This document shows, piece after piece, positions 1 through 9,534 of a stretch of DNA of 64,000 nucleotides. The stretch lies in the NCBI RefSeq assembly GCF_001620265.1, contig NZ_CP012661.1, positions 4,167,001-4,231,000 of the forward strand, given 5' to 3'. Both the position numbers and the translations under genes were made by a program. The notes under the pieces are model-generated. The model made no database searches. It saw only the letters and a list, made by a program, of their open reading frames with translations, and was not told the DNA's origin. The stretch's first letter is position 1. Every line of letters starts with the position of its first letter. Source of the stretch: Frigidibacter mobilis. Lineage in GTDB: Bacteria; Pseudomonadota; Alphaproteobacteria; Rhodobacterales; Rhodobacteraceae.

Positions 1-747
1 CTGGCGGTGGCCCTGGGCGAGGCGACCAAGACCGTGCCCTATATCACCGATGCGCTGAAATGCTACCGCTTCACCGTGCGGCTGGGCGCGGCCACCAACA
101 CCGACGATGCCGAGGGCGAGGTGATCGCCAGTTCGGACCTGCGCCCCACGGATGACCAGATCCGCGCCGCCCTGCCCGCCTTTACCGGAGAGATCCTGCA
201 GGTGCCGCCGCAGTTCTCGGCCGTCAAGGTCGACGGGATGCGTGCCTATGCCCTGGCCCGCGAGGGTGAGGAGATGGAGCTGGCCGCCCGCCCGCTCTGG
301 GTGGAAAGCCTCGAGTTCATCTCGCGCCCCGATGCCGATCATGCCGAGCTGGAAATGGTCTGCGGCAAGGGCGGCTATGTCCGCTCCATCGCCCGCGACC
401 TGGGGCAGGCACTGGGTTGCCTAGGCCATGTGCTGGTGCTGCGGCGCACCTGGTCCGGCCCGTTCGATGCCGAAGACGGGCTGAGCCTGGAGCGGATCGA
501 GGAACTGGCGCAGTCGCCGGAGCTTGATGCGCATCTGCTGCCGCTGGAAACCGGGCTGGCCGACCTGCCGGAGCTGCGCGCCACCGCCGAGGGCGCCGCC
601 CGCCTGCGCAACGGCAACCCCGGCATGGTGATCGCCTCGGACGTGGAATATGGCGACGAGGCTTGGGCCAGCCATGAGGGCCAGCCCGTCGCCGTGGGCA
701 TCTACAAGGCCGGCGAGCTGCACCCGAGCCGCGTGTTCAATCTCTGA
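1..747 (+). CDS. truB: tRNA pseudouridine(55) synthase TruB, 5' end cut off by the window
   Basis: TruB isomerises U55 in the T-loop of tRNAs to pseudouridine in the cytoplasm. The reading frame is open from the first base; the N-terminal part with the catalytic Asp motif lies upstream of the window. Visible family features are the GEATKTVPY segment just after the catalytic loop, the [19 protein letters not shown] strand-loop, and [13 protein letters not shown], which matches the RNA-binding core. The C-terminus has a short PUA-like tail ending in PSRVFNL. In many proteobacteria truB precedes rpsO and pnp, and here rpsO follows after one inserted gene, which supports the call. Confidence 0.95.
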   Translation: MAVALGEATKTVPYITDALKCYRFTVRLGAATNTDDAEGEVIASSDLRPTDDQIRAALPAFTGEILQVPPQFSAVKVDGMRAYALAREGEEMELAARPLWVESLEFISRPDADHAELEMVCGKGGYVRSIARDLGQALGCLGHVLVLRRTWSGPFDAEDGLSLERIEELAQSPELDAHLLPLETGLADLPELRATAEGAARLRNGNPGMVIASDVEYGDEAWASHEGQPVAVGIYKAGELHPSRVFNL

Positions 748-875
748 TCCACCGCCTGAAATCGTGACGAGTGGTTAACGGCGTTTTCCTTTCGGAAAGC
801 CGAATCGCCCCCACTGATCCCGGGTGAAGTGGCGCACCGGGGCTTTCCCCGGGGCGCAAGGAACGGGGTGGCGTC

Positions 876-2030
876 ATGCTTGTGCTGACGGGACTGCTCG
901 GCCTGATGGTGGCCGGGTCGATGATGGATTTTTCGTTCCTGTCACGCAAAGAGGACGAAGAGGCCGACGAAGACCAGATACCGGAAAGCAGCGGCGATCA
1001 CGACGAAGAGAACGCCCGCGGCGATCTGTGGGACGAATGGGATGACCCACCCGAGGCCGCTGCCGAAACCGGCTGGGACGATATGGCCGGCGAAGTGGCG
1101 CCCCCGGCGGAAGACCCGGCCGCACCGGACTGGAATGCTGCCGACAGCGGCGTGCCCGATGCCGATACGGTGGCCGTCCCGCCCCGGCAGGATCTGTCCG
1201 GCGGGCCAGAGGATGACATCATCGCCGGTGGTGGCGGTGACGACGTCCTGCAGGGGCTGGGGGGCGACGACCAGATGAACGGCGGCGCGGGCAATGACCT
1301 GCTGGTCGGCGGCACCGGGGCCGACGATCTGCACGCAGGCGCGGGCAACGACACCTTGCTGGGCGGCGAGGGTGATGACAGCCTGCACGGCCAGGAGGGC
1401 GATGACCTGCTGCTAGGCGGAGCGGGCGATGATACAGTTGCCGGGCATGGGGGCGATGACATCCTGCTGGGAGGTGACGGCGATGACCGGCTGATCGGCG
1501 GCGAGGGCAACGACACCCTGCGCGGCGAGGCCGGTGATGACAGCCTCGAAGGCGGGCTCGGCGATGACCATCTGGATGGCGGGGCCGGGCGCGACACGCT
1601 CTATGGCAATGACGGCAACGATACGCTGGTGGGCGTGACGCCGCACGATTCGGCCGCAGATGCGGATTACCTCAATGGCGGGCGCGGCGATGACAGGCTG
1701 ATCCTGGGCGCCGGCGACACAGGATCGGGCGGCGAGGATGCCGATACCTTCGTGCTCGGCGATTGGCTAATGGGCGGTGATGCGGTAGCGGTGATCGCCG
1801 ATTACGACCCGGCGCAGGACCAGATCGTGCTGGCCTATGACCCCGCCGCCCATCCCGCGCCCGAGGTGACGGTGGAGCATGAAGGCACGACGGCGCATGT
1901 GCTGATCGACGGCATCCGCATCGCCGAGGTGACGGGCGCCGCAAGCCTTGCGGCAGACGGCATCCTGCTGATCGGCACGCCCGACATCCTGGAAACAGGC
2001 TTTCCGGGCGGCGCGCCCCTCGCCGCCTGA
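876..2030 (+). CDS. RTX (GGxGxDxxx) calcium-binding repeat protein with N-terminal hydrophobic segment
   Basis: A 384-residue protein. Residues 1-18 are hydrophobic (a membrane anchor or uncleaved signal), and residues 25-105 form a very acidic, Pro/Ala-rich linker. About fifteen consecutive nonapeptides of the GGxGNDxLx type follow at about residues 108-245, with one more (GGRGDDRLI) near 265. Such repeats fold into a calcium-filled parallel beta-roll. The C-terminus (about 275-384) is a beta-rich domain with no recognised enzyme motif. Typical RTX exoproteins go out by type I secretion with a C-terminal signal; the N-terminal hydrophobic segment here is less usual. No type I secretion genes are nearby. 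It sits between truB and rpsO, normally neighbours, so it may be a lineage-specific insertion. The start is the ATG after an AAGGAAC-type site. Function unknown. Confidence 0.8.
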   Translation: MLVLTGLLGLMVAGSMMDFSFLSRKEDEEADEDQIPESSGDHDEENARGDLWDEWDDPPEAAAETGWDDMAGEVAPPAEDPAAPDWNAADSGVPDADTVAVPPRQDLSGGPEDDIIAGGGGDDVLQGLGGDDQMNGGAGNDLLVGGTGADDLHAGAGNDTLLGGEGDDSLHGQEGDDLLLGGAGDDTVAGHGGDDILLGGDGDDRLIGGEGNDTLRGEAGDDSLEGGLGDDHLDGGAGRDTLYGNDGNDTLVGVTPHDSAADADYLNGGRGDDRLILGAGDTGSGGEDADTFVLGDWLMGGDAVAVIADYDPAQDQIVLAYDPAAHPAPEVTVEHEGTTAHVLIDGIRIAEVTGAASLAADGILLIGTPDILETGFPGGAPLAA

Positions 2031-2188
2031 CAGTCACCCGGCGCCGCGCCGGCGCGCAGATCACGCTTTCCTTTGGGGCCGATTTCCCCTATACGCGCGC
2101 ATCCGCCACGTTTGGTGGTCAGCCTCCAAGGGCCTTGCTGGACGACATCCCGGCCTGCGCCATAACCCTTCTGTAACAGGAGATCCCG

Positions 2189-2458
2189 ATGTCGATCACC
2201 GTCGAAGAGAAAAACCGCCTTGTCAGCGAATTCGCCACCAAGCCCGGCGATACCGGCTCGCCCGAAGTGCAGGTCGCAATCCTGACCTCGCGCATTTCCA
2301 CGCTGACCGAGCATTTCAAGACCCACAAGAAGGACAACCACTCGCGTCGTGGCCTTCTGATGATGGTGGCTCAGCGCCGCAAGCTGCTGGACTACGTCAA
2401 GGGCAAGGACCAAGCCCGCTACCAGTCGCTGATCGAGCGTCTGGGCCTGCGTCGCTAA
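2189..2458 (+). CDS. rpsO: 30S ribosomal protein S15
   Basis: Full-length S15 of 89 residues, the usual size. It binds the central domain of 16S rRNA early in 30S assembly and makes bridge B4 to the 50S subunit. The family signature region [16 protein letters not shown] is at about residues 21-36, and [24 protein letters not shown] is the rRNA-binding helical hairpin. The start ATG is preceded by ACAGGAGAT. A strong hairpin terminator follows the stop codon, and pnp comes next, the classic rpsO-pnp arrangement. S15 often represses its own translation through its leader; I did not identify that structure here. Confidence 0.98.
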   Translation: MSITVEEKNRLVSEFATKPGDTGSPEVQVAILTSRISTLTEHFKTHKKDNHSRRGLLMMVAQRRKLLDYVKGKDQARYQSLIERLGLRR

Positions 2459-2465
2459 GACCGGG

Positions 2466-2496
2466 ACGCGCCCCCATTCGGGGCGCGTTTCTTCTT
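2466..2496 (+). terminator. Rho-independent terminator after rpsO
   Basis: Perfect 9-bp stem ACGCGCCCC / GGGGCGCGT with a 5-nt loop, followed by a T-rich tract (TTTCTTCTTTC). It lies 7 bases past the rpsO stop codon and probably attenuates read-through into pnp. Confidence 0.85.
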
Positions 2497-2532
2497 TCAT
2501 GTCCGGGCCGCGACGCGGTTCGATGTCGGCCT

Positions 2533-2552
2533 CCCCACCAGATCCCGTGGGG
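2533..2552 (+). promoter_or_regulatory. Hairpin in the pnp leader
   Basis: CCCCAC and GTGGGG can pair around an 8-nt loop in the 183-base gap between rpsO and pnp. In E. coli a leader stem-loop cut by RNase III lets PNPase repress its own mRNA. Whether this hairpin does the same is inference from position only. Confidence 0.3.
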
Positions 2553-2641
2553 CGGGCAACCGGGAAAGAAAAGGGGTCACGGGCAATGGGGCCCGTAGGC
2601 AACCGGCGCGGGGAGGGTCCCTGCGCGACATAGGAAAACAG

Positions 2642-4774
<2,133 letters not shown>

Positions 4775-4799
4775 GCCCTCGCGCAGAAGTACCTACAAG

Positions 4800-4831
4800 A
4801 AAGGCCCCGGCAGCGATTGCCGGGGCCTTTT
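4800..4831 (+). terminator. Rho-independent terminator after pnp
   Basis: Perfect 13-bp stem AAAGGCCCCGGCA / TGCCGGGGCCTTT with the 5-nt loop GCGAT, followed by a further T, 26 bases after the pnp stop codon. The A-tract on the left arm means it can also work on the minus strand. Confidence 0.9.
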
Positions 4832-4876
4832 CACGTCGGCGCGGCGGGTACCAACGGACTTGCTTCACCGGGCGGC

Positions 4877-4951
4877 TTAAAACACACCCATGAGCAGCAG
4901 GATGATGATGACCACGCCGGGAACGCCCAGCAGCCAAAGAAGGATAGGCAT
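4877..4951 (-). CDS. 24-residue hydrophobic small membrane protein
   Basis: A very short frame encoding a start Met plus a nearly all-hydrophobic stretch of about 23 residues (MPILLWLLGVPG, then VVIIILLLMGVF). The ATG is preceded at ideal spacing by GAGGAG, a strong ribosome-binding site, which is the main reason to believe it. It would be a single transmembrane segment with almost no soluble part. I recognise no named family and claim no function. It is divergent from the zinc-linked GTPase gene and 122 bp from the Zur-like box, so shared control is possible but unproven. Confidence 0.55.
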   Translation of the reverse strand: MPILLWLLGVPGVVIIILLLMGVF

Positions 4952-5072
4952 CGCGTTTCTCCTCAGTTTACCTGCAGGCACAACCACCGCGCCCGCCGCT
5001 GGTTCCCGCGCCCGCAGAACGCCGCCGTTGCCGCACCTGCCCGCGGGAGACGACGCTGCAGCCAGTTGCACT

Positions 5073-5085
5073 GTTATAACATAAC
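5073..5085. promoter_or_regulatory. Candidate Zur operator (zinc-dependent repressor box)
   Basis: GTTATAACATAAC is an exact inverted repeat of GTTAT/ATAAC with a 3-bp centre in an A/T-rich island of otherwise GC-rich DNA. It resembles the GTTATA-N-TATAAC core of known Zur boxes. It lies 39 bp before the start codon of a COG0523 GTPase, a family often repressed by Zur. Assignment to Zur is inference. Confidence 0.6.
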
Positions 5086-5123
5086 GTGCTAGAAGCCCCC
5101 GGATACATTTCCGGGAGCCTTCC

Positions 5124-6338
5124 ATGTCCATCTCCGCCACCGACCCCCGCCTTCCCGTGACCGTGCTGTCCGGCTTCCTTGGCGCCGGCAAGACCACGCT
5201 TCTCAACCATATCCTGAACAACCGCTCTGGCCGCCGCGTCGCGGTGATCGTCAACGACATGTCCGAGGTGAACATCGACGCCGATCTGGTACGCGAAGGA
5301 GCCGGCCTGTCGCGCACCGAGGAAAAACTGGTCGAGATGACCAATGGCTGCATCTGCTGCACCCTGCGCGATGACCTGCTGGTCGAGGTACGCCGCCTCG
5401 CCGCCGAGGGGCGCTTCGACTATCTGCTGATCGAATCCACCGGCATTGCCGAGCCGCTGCCCGTCGCCGCCACCTTCGATTTCCGCGACGAGGCCGGCGA
5501 CAGCCTGTCCGATGTCGCCCGGCTCGACACGATGGTCACGGTAGTCGATGCGATCAACCTGCTGAAGGATTTCGCCAGCCACGACTTCCTGACCGACCGC
5601 GGCGAAAGCCTAGGGGATGCCGACAACCGTACCCTTGTCAACCTGCTGACCGACCAGATCGAATTTGCCGATGTGGTGATCCTCAACAAGATCACCGATG
5701 CCGGGCCCGAGCGCGCCGAGGCCGCCCGCCGCATCGTCCGCGCCCTCAACCCCGATGCGCTGCTGATCGAGACCGATCATTCCGCGGTGGACCCGGCCCG
5801 GATCTTCGACACCGGCCGCTTCGACTTCGACCGCGCCCATGAACATCCGCTCTGGGCCAAGGAGCTTTACGGCTTCGCCAACCACGTCCCGGAAACCGAG
5901 GAATACGGCATCTCCTCCTTCGTCTATCGCGCCCGCCAGCCCTTCGACCCCGCCCGCGTCCATGCGGTGCTGACCGGCGATCTGCCCGGGGTGATCCGCG
6001 CCAAGGGCCATTTCTGGCTGGCGACCCGGCCCGACTGGGCGGTGGAATACTCGCTGGCCGGCGCGGTCTCCTCCATCACCCCGCTTGGCGGCTGGTGGGC
6101 CAGCGTGCCCAAGGCCCGCTGGCCCAGGCATCCCGAGGCAATGGCAGAGCTGCAGGAGAAATGGCTCGATCCCTGGGGCGACCGTCGGCAGGAACTGGTC
6201 TTCATCGGCTCCGGCATGGACAAGGCGGCGATCACCGCCGCGCTGGATGCAGCCCTGGTCCCGGCTTCCGATTTCCGGCCGCGCGACTGGAAGCACATGG
6301 CCGACCCGTTCCCGGCCTGGAAGCGGAGCGCCGCCTGA
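5124..6338 (+). CDS. COG0523/CobW-family GTP-dependent zinc chaperone-like protein
   Basis: A 404-residue GTPase of the CobW/ZigA/YciC group. Walker [10 protein letters not shown] is at residues 17-25, the metal-binding CxCC motif (GCICC) at 76-79, the switch region [10 protein letters not shown] near 110-120 and the guanine-specificity NKIT near 190. The C-terminal CobW domain (about 260-395) is present. Members load metal into client enzymes; the longer subgroup of about 400 residues, combined with a Zur-like box upstream, points to a zinc-starvation role rather than cobalamin synthesis, and no cob genes are nearby. The substrate is not determined by sequence. The next gene starts one base after its stop, so the two are probably co-transcribed. 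Confidence 0.85.
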   Translation: MSISATDPRLPVTVLSGFLGAGKTTLLNHILNNRSGRRVAVIVNDMSEVNIDADLVREGAGLSRTEEKLVEMTNGCICCTLRDDLLVEVRRLAAEGRFDYLLIESTGIAEPLPVAATFDFRDEAGDSLSDVARLDTMVTVVDAINLLKDFASHDFLTDRGESLGDADNRTLVNLLTDQIEFADVVILNKITDAGPERAEAARRIVRALNPDALLIETDHSAVDPARIFDTGRFDFDRAHEHPLWAKELYGFANHVPETEEYGISSFVYRARQPFDPARVHAVLTGDLPGVIRAKGHFWLATRPDWAVEYSLAGAVSSITPLGGWWASVPKARWPRHPEAMAELQEKWLDPWGDRRQELVFIGSGMDKAAITAALDAALVPASDFRPRDWKHMADPFPAWKRSAA

Positions 6339-6339
6339 C

Positions 6340-6651
6340 ATGCGCCGCAACCTCTCCAGCAGCCTGCGCGCCCGGTCCCGCCCCGCACCAATGGCGGCGC
6401 ATGACCGCCTGCCGCCGGCGCTGCGGACCTGGGCGGCCACCGCCGCCCTGCCCTGGAGCGCGGCCTCGTTGCTGCGGCTCTGGCGGCAGGCCCTGCGCGA
6501 GACCGGATGCGAGGCGCTGGCCCGCGCCCGGCTGGACGCGGCAGAGGCGCGGCTGCTGGCCCGCGATGCCGCGCGGATCTGGGGGCCCGGCCATCCCGCC
6601 ACGCTGACCATGCAAAAGCCCCCGTCACCGGGGGCTTTCACGCAATCCTGA
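6340..6651 (+). CDS. Small conserved Rhodobacterales protein, DUF6525-like
   Basis: A 103-residue basic protein. Its start ATG is one base after the GTPase stop, so it looks translationally coupled. The N-terminus RNLSSSLRARSR followed by LPPALRTWAATAALPWS resembles small proteins of Rhodobacterales that I remember as DUF6525; that family name is from memory. No catalytic motif or membrane segment. The last 12 codons overlap a perfect transcription-terminator hairpin (6615-6638), so either the true C-terminus is encoded by the terminator or the coding sequence has run into it. Possible role alongside zinc stress is only contextual. Confidence 0.6.
   Translation: MRRNLSSSLRARSRPAPMAAHDRLPPALRTWAATAALPWSAASLLRLWRQALRETGCEALARARLDAAEARLLARDAARIWGPGHPATLTMQKPPSPGAFTQS
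6615..6638. terminator. Bidirectional terminator between convergent genes
   Basis: Perfect 10-bp stem AAAGCCCCCG / CGGGGGCTTT with loop TCAC. It lies inside the last codons of the plus-strand gene and 29 bases past the stop of the minus-strand peroxiredoxin. T-tracts on both sides let it serve both strands. Confidence 0.8.
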
Positions 6652-6666
6652 AACTTCAGTAAAGGT

Positions 6667-7320
6667 TCAGACCGGCGCCTTGGCAAAGCGCAGATAGGGC
6701 AGCTTGATGTCCAGCTCGCCATATTTCGCCGCAGCCTCGTCGGTCGGAACCGACAGCGCCACGATCACGTCCTGCCCCGGCACCCAGTTGGCCGGGGTGG
6801 CAAACGGCACGCCATCGGTCGCCCGCACCGCATCCAGCGCGCGCAGCACCTCGGCAAAGTTGCGGCCCACCGACATCGGGTAGGTCATCGTCAGCCGCAC
6901 CTTCTTGTCCGGCCCGATGATGAACACGGTGCGCACCGTCGCCGAATGCGCCGGGGTGCGGCCATCGGGCAGGTAGGCATCGGCCGGCAGCATGTCATAG
7001 GCCTTGGCCACGGTCAGCGAGGTGTCGTCGATGATCGGGAAATTCGCCGGCGCGCCCGCGAATTTCTCGATATCCGCCATCCATTTGTGATGCTCCTCGA
7101 CGCTGTCCACCGACACGCCGATCACCTTGGTGCCCCGCGCCTCGAACTCGCCGGCCAGCTGGGCCACGGCCCCGAACTCGGTGGTGCAGACCGGGGTGAA
7201 GTCCTTCGGATGCGAGAAGATGATCGCATAGCTGTCACCGATCCAGTCGTGGAACCGGATGGTGCCAGCGGTCGACTCGGCGGTGAAATCGGGGGCGATA
7301 TCGTTGATGCGCAGGCCCAT
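6667..7320 (-). CDS. 1-Cys peroxiredoxin (Prx6/AhpC-TSA family)
   Basis: A 217-residue thiol peroxidase that reduces peroxides in the cytoplasm. The peroxidatic cysteine is Cys45 in FTPVCTTEFG, the canonical PxxxTxxC context. It is the only cysteine in the protein, so this is a true 1-Cys enzyme needing an external thiol such as glutathione. Length and the C-terminal extension (dimerisation arm with a YLRFAK-type end) match the Prx6 class rather than 2-Cys AhpC. The start follows AGGAGAGCC. It is convergent with the preceding gene and shares its terminator. Confidence 0.93.
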   Translation of the reverse strand: MGLRINDIAPDFTAESTAGTIRFHDWIGDSYAIIFSHPKDFTPVCTTEFGAVAQLAGEFEARGTKVIGVSVDSVEEHHKWMADIEKFAGAPANFPIIDDTSLTVAKAYDMLPADAYLPDGRTPAHSATVRTVFIIGPDKKVRLTMTYPMSVGRNFAEVLRALDAVRATDGVPFATPANWVPGQDVIVALSVPTDEAAAKYGELDIKLPYLRFAKAPV

Positions 7321-7454
7321 GTTCGGCTCTCCTGTAAAGATTCGCGGCTCTTACCGAAATAGGCGAAACGGAACAGGATTTCAGCCCCCGTCGCGCTGGG
7401 CCGCCGAAAAGGACCGGTTTCCGCCCGACCCTGCCGAAACGCGAACAACCGCCC

Positions 7455-8345
7455 TCAGCGGCGCAGGCGCGCCAGAAACTCCGGCGCGCAGCGGTCCTCG
7501 ATCTCGCCCGCCTCGATATGCGCCACCTTGCGCATCACCCGGCGCAGGTGGTCGGCATCGGGGGTGGTCAGGTTCGGCCCCCGCGCGATCTTGGCGCGCA
7601 GCTCGGCATCGGAGCGGGTATAGTAGTGGTTCAGCTGGATGTGATCGGCCGAATAGAACCCCGGCGCCTCGCGCCCCGCCGCGCCGAACACCTCGCCCCG
7701 GTCGTTGCAGGTCGCATCGGAACCGTCGGTCCAGATGGTATGCACCCGGATCGCCGTCACATGGCAGGGATCGACGATCATCTTGAAGTTCCGCAGCCCC
7801 TTGGCCGCGCTCATCGGATCGGGGTTGCGCCGGGTGTAGTTCGCCACCACCCCGCCCTCGGGCGGCTCGCCATGCCCGTTCCGCCCGAACATGTGCCAGG
7901 GCAGGCTGATGTTCCGGCACCCCTGCAGATGCGCCAGCGCCTCCGGCAGGCTCGCCGCCCGCTTCGGCACCAGGAATTCATCCACGTCCAGATAGCTCAT
8001 CCAGCGGAACACCCCGCCGAAGTTGCGCGTGGCATGGGCATAGGCCAGCACCTGGTTGTGGATCTCGGCGCTGCCCGCCATCAGCTTCTGGTCCCAGGGA
8101 ATCACCACCGCCATCCCCGGCACCGCCGCCTGCAGCTCCGCCAGCGTGCCATCGGTGCAGCCATTGTCATAGACAATGAACCGCCGCACCCCCGCCGCCG
8201 CATGGAACCGCGCCCATTCCGCAATGTGGCGTTCCTCGTTGCGCACGATCAGCACGATCGCCAGCCCGGCCCGCCCCGGCTGCGCCACCGGCGGCGCCAG
8301 CCCGATCCGGGTAATGGCGCGCTTGCGCCCGAACAATCGCAGCAT
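7455..8345 (-). CDS. Family 2-like glycosyltransferase
   Basis: A 296-residue GT-A fold protein of the Glyco_tranf_2_4 type. IVLIVRNEERHIAEWARFHAAAG near residue 30-50 is the nucleotide-sugar binding start, YDNGCTDGT follows near 63, and YLDVDEFLVP near 135 holds the DxD metal site. The C-terminal half is rich in His/Arg with HIQLNHYYTRS. Such proteins usually transfer sugars to polysaccharide or surface glycans; donor and acceptor cannot be read from sequence. I chose the ATG at 8345, preceded by GGAGG, over an in-frame start five codons upstream. No other glycan genes are adjacent. Confidence 0.8.
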   Translation of the reverse strand: MLRLFGRKRAITRIGLAPPVAQPGRAGLAIVLIVRNEERHIAEWARFHAAAGVRRFIVYDNGCTDGTLAELQAAVPGMAVVIPWDQKLMAGSAEIHNQVLAYAHATRNFGGVFRWMSYLDVDEFLVPKRAASLPEALAHLQGCRNISLPWHMFGRNGHGEPPEGGVVANYTRRNPDPMSAAKGLRNFKMIVDPCHVTAIRVHTIWTDGSDATCNDRGEVFGAAGREAPGFYSADHIQLNHYYTRSDAELRAKIARGPNLTTPDADHLRRVMRKVAHIEAGEIEDRCAPEFLARLRR

Positions 8346-8453
8346 GGGGCCTCCAGCCAAGGGGTTCGTCTTGGCATAGCAGCGCGGCGGGGGCTTGGCA
8401 AAGGCGGGGTAAGCTAAGAATTGGGCGACCCGGCCAACCGGATCGCCCTCTCT

Positions 8454-8735
8454 TTAGCGCTTGGTTGCGGCCCGGTAGACTAGGTCCTTGTCCCGCTTGC
8501 CAACAGCAATGACCGTTACCACGGCGCTGGTAGCCGAAACCTCGTAGACTAGCCGGTATCCAAGGCTGCGCAGCTTGATCTTGTAGCGATCCGCGGCGCC
8601 CCTAAGCTTATTTTTGGGGACCCTCGGGTTCTCCAACACCTTACCAAGCTTCTTCTTGAACTGAAGCCGAGTAGGTTCGTTCAGATTTCGCCACTCTTCC
8701 AAGGCTGGCGGCAGAAATTGCAACTCATAGCTCAT
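8454..8735 (-). CDS. RelE/ParE-family toxin
   Basis: A 93-residue basic protein. YELQFLPPALEEWRNL at the N-terminus, a KNKLRGAADRYKIKLRSLGYRLVYEV core and the ending VGKRDKDLVYRAA match RelE-type mRNA interferases of the StbE/RelE group, which cut mRNA at the ribosome. Its start overlaps the antitoxin gene by 11 bp, the standard arrangement. Base composition is clearly lower in GC than the neighbours, a sign of recent transfer. ParE-like gyrase inhibition is the alternative activity; the Arg/Lys/Tyr-rich core favours RelE. Confidence 0.85.
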   Translation of the reverse strand: MSYELQFLPPALEEWRNLNEPTRLQFKKKLGKVLENPRVPKNKLRGAADRYKIKLRSLGYRLVYEVSATSAVVTVIAVGKRDKDLVYRAATKR

Positions 8736-8973
8736 CCATCGTGACTTTCACAGGCTTTAGGCCTGCGCGCTGGTCTGCCAATGCGTTAAGCTCCAGATCC
8801 TCGAGGGCATCGAGAATAGTCTCATAAAGCTCGGGCGGGACGCAATAAAACGCAGGCTGGTTATGATTGAGAACGACGAGGCTTTCGCCGTCCGCCTGAG
8901 CCAAAGCAGCCATTGGGTTGCGTTTGAACTCAGTGATGCTAGCCGACAGTGCGGCGTGGACCAAATTTGCCAT
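8725..8973 (-). CDS. Phd/YefM-type antitoxin (StbD-like)
   Basis: An 82-residue protein encoded just before the RelE-like toxin. The N-terminus ALSASITEFKRNPMAALAQADGESLVVLNHNQPAFYCVPP is typical of Phd/YefM antitoxins: a DNA-binding N-terminal half and an acidic C-terminal half (ETILDALEDLELNALADQ) that masks the toxin. It should repress the operon together with the toxin. No Shine-Dalgarno is visible before the ATG; the leader is instead an A-rich series of short repeats (8975-9079), so expression control may be unusual. Confidence 0.85.
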   Translation of the reverse strand: MANLVHAALSASITEFKRNPMAALAQADGESLVVLNHNQPAFYCVPPELYETILDALEDLELNALADQRAGLKPVKVTMDEL

Positions 8974-8974
8974 A

Positions 8975-9079
8975 TTTTCTGTTTTGCGTTTTCTGTTTGC
9001 GTTTTCTGTTTTGCGTTTTCTGTTTTGCGTTTTCAGCGTTTTCAGCGTTTTCAGCGTTTTCAGCGTTTTCAGCGTTTTT
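8975..9079. repeat. Two nested short tandem repeat families upstream of the antitoxin
   Basis: On the plus strand a 14-mer GTTTTCTGTTTTGC occurs about four times (8975-9028, one copy shortened to 13), directly followed by five exact 9-mers GTTTTCAGC (9029-9073) and a final GTTTTT. Both units share GTTTTC. Read with the antitoxin gene the repeats are GAAAAC-rich and end one base before its start codon. They are probably the promoter/leader of the toxin-antitoxin operon or an unstable satellite; plus-strand frames rich in Phe here are translation artefacts. Confidence 0.85.
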
Positions 9080-9357
9080 CATGTCCGGCTCAGGAGCAAC
9101 ATACACACTCACGCCGCGAAATCAACCCAAATATGGAGCCAAAGTTAGCGCCACTTTTGAGTATCAGGGATCTGCTCATGTGCGGCAGCATCTTGAGTGA
9201 GCCGTTCGGCAAGCGGAACTGGAGCTCTCAGACGTCGCTACCAAGATTGGAGGGTGAACAGATGGTCCGCAAGACAGCTCGGATCACACCAAAGCGAGCG
9301 CCGATCTTCTCATCCGTCAAGGACGACATCAACGATCTTTCACATCTCGGGAAATAT
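9080..9357. other. Lower-GC intergenic segment with no supported gene
   Basis: Between the repeats and tRNA-Pro. Base composition is closer to 50% GC than to the roughly two-thirds of the surroundings. Short open frames exist on both strands; one on the minus strand reads TDEKIGARFGVIRAVLRT, which is vaguely helix-turn-helix-like, but it is interrupted and has no start context. I see a possible remnant of foreign DNA rather than a gene. Confidence 0.5.
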
Positions 9358-9434
9358 TGGTCGGAGCGAGAGGATTCGAACCTCCGACCCCCTGCTCCCG
9401 AAGCAGGTGCGCTACCAGGCTGCGCTACGCTCCG
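9358..9434 (-). tRNA. tRNA-Pro (anticodon CGG)
   Basis: 77 nt including an encoded CCA (9358-9360). The acceptor stem CGGAGCG pairs with CGCTCCG, the anticodon arm is CCTGC-TTCGGGA-GCAGG with anticodon CGG, and the T-loop has GGTTCGAATCC. Plus-strand open frames over this gene are the well-known spurious tRNA-antisense ORFs. Confidence 0.97.
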
Positions 9435-9534
9435 ACCGTGAGCGGCGAGTTAGCGGGTCTCGCGCGCATTTGCAAGGGGCATCGCGCGCAAGGCGCGCGC
9501 GACCCGCACCATGCCCTTGCGTTCCCCCCTGCCC

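Noticed and set aside
8975..9079. CRISPR array
   Set aside because: Units are 9-14 bp with no unique spacers and no cas genes nearby; it is a satellite.
8918..9200. Phe-rich plus-strand peptides over the repeat (FCVFSVFSVF-type)
   Set aside because: Produced by translating the short tandem repeat in three frames; no ribosome-binding site.
9134..9441. Plus-strand protein with [12 protein letters not shown] / [15 protein letters not shown] text
   Set aside because: This is the known artefact of translating the antisense of a tRNA gene; the tRNA-Pro explains the sequence.
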